A model generated the notes under the pieces. That model saw only the letters and a program-made list of their open reading frames with translations, was not told where the DNA came from and did no database searches. Below, piece by piece: positions 59,627 to 64,000 of a stretch of 64,000 nt of DNA. Source of the DNA: Lachnospiraceae bacterium M18-1 (GTDB lineage: Bacteria > Bacillota > Clostridia > Lachnospirales > Lachnospiraceae); contig KE159605.1 in NCBI GenBank assembly GCA_000403295.2, positions 1,025,409 through 1,089,408 on the forward strand, read 5' to 3'. Both the position numbers and the translations under genes were made by a program. Numbering within the stretch: the stretch's first letter is position 1; each line of letters opens with the position of its first letter.

Positions 59627-59688
59627 GAGCGGTCTCGGAAACTCTTTAAAGCCCATATTTCCGCTCTTTTTCTGTTTTTCTTTTTTAT
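59627..59688 (+). repeat. ~58-bp stem-loop repeat, copy B
   Basis: AGCGGTCTCGGAAACTCTTT ... CCGCTCTTTTTCTGTTTTT; close copy of the sequence at 6253-6310 inside the mobile element. Confidence 0.6.
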
Positions 59689-59761
59689 CTCTTCCTCCAA
59701 ACCTCGGAGAAAATATTTTAATAAATTTCCAAAAAACTATTGACATATACTCCAAAATGTG

Positions 59762-59804
59762 CGGGCGCGTTTGGTGACCTTATGCGGCAGTCACCAAACG
59801 CGCC
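59762..59804 (+). terminator. Large hairpin before the transposase gene
   Basis: GGGCGCGTTTGGTGAC pairs with GTCACCAAACGCGCCC around a ~10-base loop. No long U tract follows on the plus strand (CTTGTAGTT), so it may be a structural barrier or transposon-end structure rather than a simple terminator. Confidence 0.55.
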
Positions 59805-59873
59805 CCTTGTAGTTAAGAAAATATTCTGTGCCACACCCGCACAGCACTTAAAACTACAAGGAGGATACCCACT

Positions 59874-61343
59874 ATGATTAAATACTGGCAATCCATGCAC
59901 GACTACCTGCACTTTTTCCACGAATCCAAAGTACATTTTGATTCTTCTGAAAGAACAAGGCTACATACAGAGCTTTGGAAACCCTGGCAGAAACTCCGCT
60001 GCTTCGATACCGACAGGGCAATGGAAGTTCTTCTGCCTTTTTATTCCGCCACCGGCAGGCCCGCCAAGAACCAGCCCCAGATCTTAAGGTCCTTCATCCT
60101 TTTCTTCTTCCTTTATTCCGAAGGACTCACACCTTCCTCTCTTACTTTATGGGTGGACAGGCTCAAACACGACCGCGTCCTTGCTGCCCTCATCGGTTGT
60201 ACCACGGATTCCCTGCCCCCGCTCGGTTCCTATTTTGACTTCATGGACCGTCTCTGGGCTGCACCTGAATCTGACCGATACTCCCGTAATAAGCTCCTTC
60301 CGGCCTCCTGGAACAACAAAAAACCTGAAAAACCGAAAGGCAAAAAGCAGAAAGCGCAGGAAAGCAAGACCAAAATTACAGAACTCATTGCCAACCGCCT
60401 GATGGATGGCCGGGACATTCCTTTTCATTTTGAGCAGCGGCTCCAGCTTCTCTTTTACCATGCCGCCGTTCTCCCTTCCATCGAATGCGGCCTGATCCCA
60501 AAGGAACACCTGACTGTTTCCGGCGATGGCACTGCCGTCCATACCCACTCCTGCCCTCGCGGACACCACAGGGAAGACGCGCCCGAAACTCTGCGCCACT
60601 TCCCTGACCCGGATGCTTCCTGGGGATGGGACAGCGACCTGGAAAAGTTTTACTTCGGCTATACACTCTTCCAGCTCTCCTGTTATAACAGCGGACTGAA
60701 AGCGGACCTCCCTCTCCTCCTTCGCTTTACCAGCGCTAAGAGACATGATTCTGTCAGCTTTCTCGTTGCTTTCCATGAACTGGAAAAACATATGCCCGCT
60801 CTTCCCATCGAAAATATCTGCCTCGACTCCGCCATGGACAATTACCCGACTTACCGTCTCCTGAAAAGCAGGAACATCCGGGCGTTTATCGACCTGAACA
60901 ATCAATGCGGGCGACCTAAGACGATTCCTGATACCATAACCATTGACAGGGACGGAACCCCCATCTGTCAGGAGAAGAAACGCATGGTCCCAAACGGCTA
61001 TGACAAGTCCAGCGGCTACCTCATGTGGCGGTGCCCTTTCGGGAAAGACCATTGTACAAAATGTAAAAACAGCTGTACTTCTTCTAAATACGGCAGGGTC
61101 ATCAAGACCAGGCCTGAATGGGATATCCGCCTGTACACAGAGATCCCACGCGGGACAGAAACTTATAAAAGGATTTATAACCAGCGGACGGCAACGGAGC
61201 GGATCAACAACAGGATCCTGAATGATTATGGCCTGCACCGCATGATGATCCATACAAAAAAGCATTACTCTTTCATGACCACTATGATTGGCATCTGCAT
61301 CCATCTGGATGCCCGCTATAAACAGGCACAGGCTGAGGCCTGA
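59874..61343 (+). CDS. DDE transposase, IS1182/IS4-like (489 aa)
   Basis: Complete transposase. Candidate catalytic residues: Asp in TVSGDGTAVHTH, Asp in CLDSAMDNYPTY and Glu in QRTATERINNRILNDYGL. N-terminal helical DUF772-like region (RAMEVLLPFYSATGRPAKNQ). Cys-rich insert (HCTKCKNSCTSSKYG). AAGGAGG precedes the ATG. No frameshift, so it may be active. The terminal inverted repeats of the insertion sequence were not located. Confidence 0.87.
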   Translation: MIKYWQSMHDYLHFFHESKVHFDSSERTRLHTELWKPWQKLRCFDTDRAMEVLLPFYSATGRPAKNQPQILRSFILFFFLYSEGLTPSSLTLWVDRLKHDRVLAALIGCTTDSLPPLGSYFDFMDRLWAAPESDRYSRNKLLPASWNNKKPEKPKGKKQKAQESKTKITELIANRLMDGRDIPFHFEQRLQLLFYHAAVLPSIECGLIPKEHLTVSGDGTAVHTHSCPRGHHREDAPETLRHFPDPDASWGWDSDLEKFYFGYTLFQLSCYNSGLKADLPLLLRFTSAKRHDSVSFLVAFHELEKHMPALPIENICLDSAMDNYPTYRLLKSRNIRAFIDLNNQCGRPKTIPDTITIDRDGTPICQEKKRMVPNGYDKSSGYLMWRCPFGKDHCTKCKNSCTSSKYGRVIKTRPEWDIRLYTEIPRGTETYKRIYNQRTATERINNRILNDYGLHRMMIHTKKHYSFMTTMIGICIHLDARYKQAQAEA

Positions 61344-61499
61344 CTTTTATCTGCTCTTTATGCAAATGCTTTCAAACCTCCGTTTTTCGAAGGTTTAAAA
61401 ACCATGCCCTTCTTTATCCAGCGTTTCATCCATCCGTCTTTCATTCCCCTCTATATCATTTCTAACACCTCTGCCTTTTTATTGCATCCCTATTTTTCT

Positions 61500-61605
61500 C
61501 AAATGCTTATTGGGTTTCCGAGACCCCTCAATAGAAGCCTCCAGTGTATCTTTATGAATACAGATTCCTGCATTATTAAAGAGAATATCAATCTGTATAA
61601 ACATG
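61500..61605 (-). pseudogene. Short-chain dehydrogenase (SDR) fragment
   Basis: Minus-strand reading DILFNNAGICIHKDTLEASI is the NNAG block of a classical SDR. Only ~30 codons remain. It abuts the OYE-family fragment in a different frame, with no spacer. Confidence 0.65.
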
Positions 61606-62650
61606 TGCGTCATCTCCAAGAGAAAATACTTTTGGCGAAGATCCTGTTGCTATGATTACTGTATCAAATCCAGCCTTTAGTACATCTCCCTTTGTTACCA
61701 TAGCATTCAGGTGAACTGGAACTTGCAAACGTTCCATTTCCCTGGCGTACCATTCCGCAAGCGCGATATCATCCTCTTTAAATTCCGGCGCACCGCCTGG
61801 AAGGAGATTTCCGTCAAGCCTATCTCCTTTTTCAAAAAGCTCCGGCTGATGTCCTCGGATAGCCAGAACTCTCGCCGCTTCGCATCCCGCAACACCGCCC
61901 CCCACAATAAGTACTTTCTTGGGCCGCAGGATTGGCTCGTATGCTGTAAAACGTTCTCTGGCCGCCTGTGGATTCACCGCGCAATTAATCAGAGAATATT
62001 CTGCCACGCGTCCCATACAGCCCTCATGACAAGAGATACATGGCCGGATTTCTCCTGTACGCCCTGCTTTTAGCTTGTTACAATAATCCGGATCAGCAAG
62101 CAAAGGCCGTCCCAGATCAATCACGTCACATACGCCTTCTTCAATAGCAGACAATGCCATATCCGGATCATCCATACGTCCCGCTCAGAATACCGGAATA
62201 CCAACCACTTCTTTCACCATTTTACAATAGGTACGGTACAGTCCTTTTTCCTGATACATTGGCGGATGATTCCACCACCATGCATCATATGTTCCAACAT
62301 CCGTATCCAAGGCGTCATAACCATGTGCCTCTAACAACTTGGCTGCCTCCAGGCCTTCCTCTGTGTCACGTCCCATTTAAACAAATTCTTCCCCTGGAAG
62401 CGCCCCTATTCTCCAATCTTTTATCATACTCTTTACACTGAACCGCAACGTAACCAGGAAGTCCTGTCCGCAGCGTACCTTAATCTCTTCCACCACTTCT
62501 CTGGCGAAACGAAGCCTGTTTTCCAGTGAACCGCCATATTCATCCGTCCTCTGATTAAACATGGAAATGGCAAATTGATCTAGCAAGTACCCCTCATGTA
62601 CCGCATGAATCTGCACACCGTCAAAACCGGCGCGTTTTGCGTGAAACCCC
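61588..62650 (-). pseudogene. Old Yellow Enzyme / 2-enoate reductase-like flavoprotein, fragment with stop codons
   Basis: Related to FldZ/BaiCD-type NADH:flavin oxidoreductases. Readable parts: barrel end GVQIHAVHEGYLLDQF and DEYGGSLENRLRF, Cys cluster CISCHEGCMGR for a 4Fe-4S centre, and the dinucleotide fold VLIVGGGVAGCEAARV. In-frame stops occur at 62,374-62,379 (TAA before MGRDTEEGLEAAK) and about 62,185 (TGA after VVGIPVF). The N-terminal half and the last segment are missing: it is joined to sir2 upstream and to an SDR piece downstream. Confidence 0.8.
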
Positions 62651-63035
62651 GCTTTCTGAAAACAATGGTCTACGTTCGTAGTGATGACAAAATAATCCTT
62701 ATCCTTTACCAGTCCAAGCAGTTCCTGATATACCGGCTTCGGCGCCTCCTATAACGGTTGACATAGATATAGCGGCTCCAATAAGCTCAATGTTCTTCCA
62801 ATGTCTGGTAAGGATAAAACCCTCCTGTATACATATCATGGAAGCCGTACTTCTCTTCAAAATCCGAAAAATACTGCCGGAAACGCTCCCCCGTATACAC
62901 AAATCCCGCCGATGTGGAAAGCCCTGCGCCCGCTCCGATCACCACTGCGTCAGCAGCTTGTAATTCCTCTTTCAGCCTTTCCATTTCTGATAAGCGTTTT
63001 TTTGCAGATTTCATGCCCGACATCCTTGAAAACAT
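62640..63035 (-). pseudogene. SIR2-family protein deacetylase, N-terminal fragment (disrupted)
   Basis: Starts after AGGAGGAG with MSGMKSAKKRLSEMERL, then VVIGAGAGLSTSAGFVYTGE and FEEKYGFHDMYTGGFYPY, the sirtuin NAD-binding region. A TGA replaces an expected Trp at ~62,787, a frameshift follows, and the frame then reads VYQELLGLVKDKDYFVITTN and VDHCFQKAGF before switching without a gap into the OYE-type sequence. Catalytic His and Zn domains are lost. Confidence 0.8.
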
Positions 63036-63121
63036 TGAATATCTCCTCCTTTTATGTCTTCAGCGTGTTGAATTTTCATCATATCCATAGTATAATCTAT
63101 ATGTAACATTCAAATCAAATG

Positions 63122-63168
63122 CTGGGGCTGTTGCACCAGAGATCAAAAAATCTCGGATGTAACAGCCC
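63122..63168. repeat. Probable terminal inverted-repeat hairpin of the IS1182-type element
   Basis: GGGGCTGTTGCA...TGTAACAGCCCC palindrome located ~125 bases beyond the transposase stop. Similar palindromic ends are frequent in IS1182-family elements; the assignment is inference. Confidence 0.55.
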
Positions 63169-63293
63169 CTTCTTCTAAAAAGAGTAGTTTTTTTATTGAA
63201 ATTAGAGAGGTACTCCCCGTTGTTTTTTTAGATGGACGCACTTTCCCAGGCCCTGTCACCAGACAGGGCCTGAGTCTTTTGAACGGTCTATTT

Positions 63294-64000
63294 TTATGCG
63301 CTTTTCTTTAAAGGAAACAGGTGATTCCCGGTTCTGTCTCCCTGAATCTTATGGTGCAGCTTATTGATGTTATGTGCAAATGCCAAAAGTATCGCTTCTG
63401 CTTTCACATTCTGGCTCCCACGGCACAAAAATCTACGGAATCCACTGTTCTGTTTTAGTTCCCCGAAGGATCCTTCCACCTGGATACTTCGATTCATCCG
63501 GAGTTTTATCCCTTCTTCGCTTTCGATCCGCTCCAGGTCTGCTTCCCGGTATTCGAGCAACTTTTTTGATACATACAGGTTCTTGTTCCGATCCTCCAAG
63601 GGGGTCTTACAGTGGTTCCCCTTGATGCATTCCTTCTTATATGGACATCCACCGCATTCCTGGCAGGTATAAACTGTTGTCTCCCGTTCATATCCAGTCC
63701 GGGTTTTCTCTTTTTTTATGCTTTCCTTATGTAATTTTTTCCCATTATGGCACGTGTAGGTATCCGTTGCTTCGTCATACTCCATGTTTTCTACCCGGCC
63801 GATGTCTTTTTTACATTTCCTTGTTTTTGAAATCTCATAATTTGCCGGTTTGATGTATGACAACATCCCACTGCCGTCCAGATACCCATAATTTTCTTCG
63901 CTTTCATATCCGGAATCCGTCACTACTTTTGAATAAGAAAAGCCAAGATTCCTTTCCATAGATTTCAAAAATGGAATCAATGTTGTGGTATCCGCTGGCT
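63294..64000 (-). CDS. IS1182-family transposase, C-terminal part (runs off window)
   Basis: Open from the window edge (PADTTTLIPFLKSMERN) to the stop at 63294. Contains VVTDSGYESEENYGYL (catalytic Asp), the Cys-rich TCQECGGCPYKKEC insert, and VEGSFGELKQNSGFRRFLC with the catalytic Glu, then ILLAFAHNINKL. No disruption in the visible part. The N-terminal half lies outside the window. Confidence 0.9.
   Translation of the reverse strand, partial: PADTTTLIPFLKSMERNLGFSYSKVVTDSGYESEENYGYLDGSGMLSYIKPANYEISKTRKCKKDIGRVENMEYDEATDTYTCHNGKKLHKESIKKEKTRTGYERETTVYTCQECGGCPYKKECIKGNHCKTPLEDRNKNLYVSKKLLEYREADLERIESEEGIKLRMNRSIQVEGSFGELKQNSGFRRFLCRGSQNVKAEAILLAFAHNINKLHHKIQGDRTGNHLFPLKKSA

Larger units (their letters stand above)
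59404..59873. other. Gene-free region with repeats, upstream of the transposase
   Basis: Holds the second copy of the ~58-bp stem-loop (59,627-59,688) and a 17-bp perfect hairpin GGGCGCGTTTGGTGACC/GGTCACCAAACGCGCCC type at 59,762-59,804. A minus-strand frame across it shows no recognisable protein. The large hairpin could protect the transposase from outside transcription. Confidence 0.6.

Noticed and set aside
60147..61304. Long minus-strand open frame (385 codons) opposite the DDE transposase
   Set aside because: Complement of a real transposase gene with intact catalytic motifs; no ribosome site or family match.
1..64000. CRISPR arrays, tRNA or rRNA genes
   Set aside because: No regularly spaced direct repeats with unique spacers and no tRNA cloverleaf or rRNA sequence were recognised on reading both strands.

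Overview
The window reads as chromosome from a low-to-mid GC Firmicute of the Clostridia, most likely a gut Lachnospiraceae relative. This is inferred from strong AGGAGG ribosome sites, the UvrB sequence, PcfJ/PcfK-type proteins, the GPH sugar transporter with many glycoside hydrolases, and IS1182/IS5-type insertion sequences. Nearly all genes lie on the minus strand.

Region 1 (1-672) is the host uvrB 5' end with its promoter. A LexA-type GAAC-N4-GTTC box sits at the promoter, and the mRNA leader carries three copies of an 11-base repeat.

Region 2 (about 673-33,800) is an integrated mobile element. It starts with two tandem tyrosine recombinases and a small excisionase-like protein. A long minus-strand backbone follows: a PAPS-reductase-like protein, DUF5688, PcfJ, DUF7666, a PcfK-like protein, several small unknowns, two very large unknown proteins (720 and 833 aa), a VWA protein with an HEXXH metallopeptidase motif, a MoxR-like AAA+ ATPase, a RecD2-type helicase, SSB and a winged-helix response regulator. 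No relaxase, VirB4 or coupling protein is visible, so its transfer mode is unknown. An AT-rich insert (13.5-17.4 kb) carries two probable phage-defence proteins: a DUF262+AlbA_2 fusion and an ApeA-like HEPN protein. Three backbone promoters share AT-rich palindromic operators, and their transcripts run through leaders containing terminator-like hairpins. This looks like an element-wide control circuit.

Region 3 (33.8-35.6 kb) is a scrapyard: an alcohol-dehydrogenase tail, two adjacent 166-167 bp MITE-like elements bounded by CTAG, and a decayed IS5-type transposase.

Region 4 (35.6-57.3 kb) is a glycan/plant-glycoside utilisation locus: GH78, two GH3, a tannase-like esterase with a PKD-type tail, a GPH transporter, GH43-CBM32, GH1, a GH106-like enzyme, an AraC regulator, a DUF4038/DUF5605 (apiosidase-like) hydrolase and a second GH43. 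Four promoters share an ACGA(A/T)T box exactly 30 bases upstream of the -10, which suggests one regulon. The enzyme set points to rhamnosylated, possibly acylated plant glycosides that are trimmed inside the cell, since no signal peptides are evident.

Region 5 (57.3-64 kb) has a MATE transporter and a divergent TetR regulator sharing a symmetric operator/promoter, a complete DDE transposase, a chimeric pseudogene made of sir2, Old-Yellow-Enzyme and SDR fragments, and the 3' part of an IS1182-type transposase that runs off the window.
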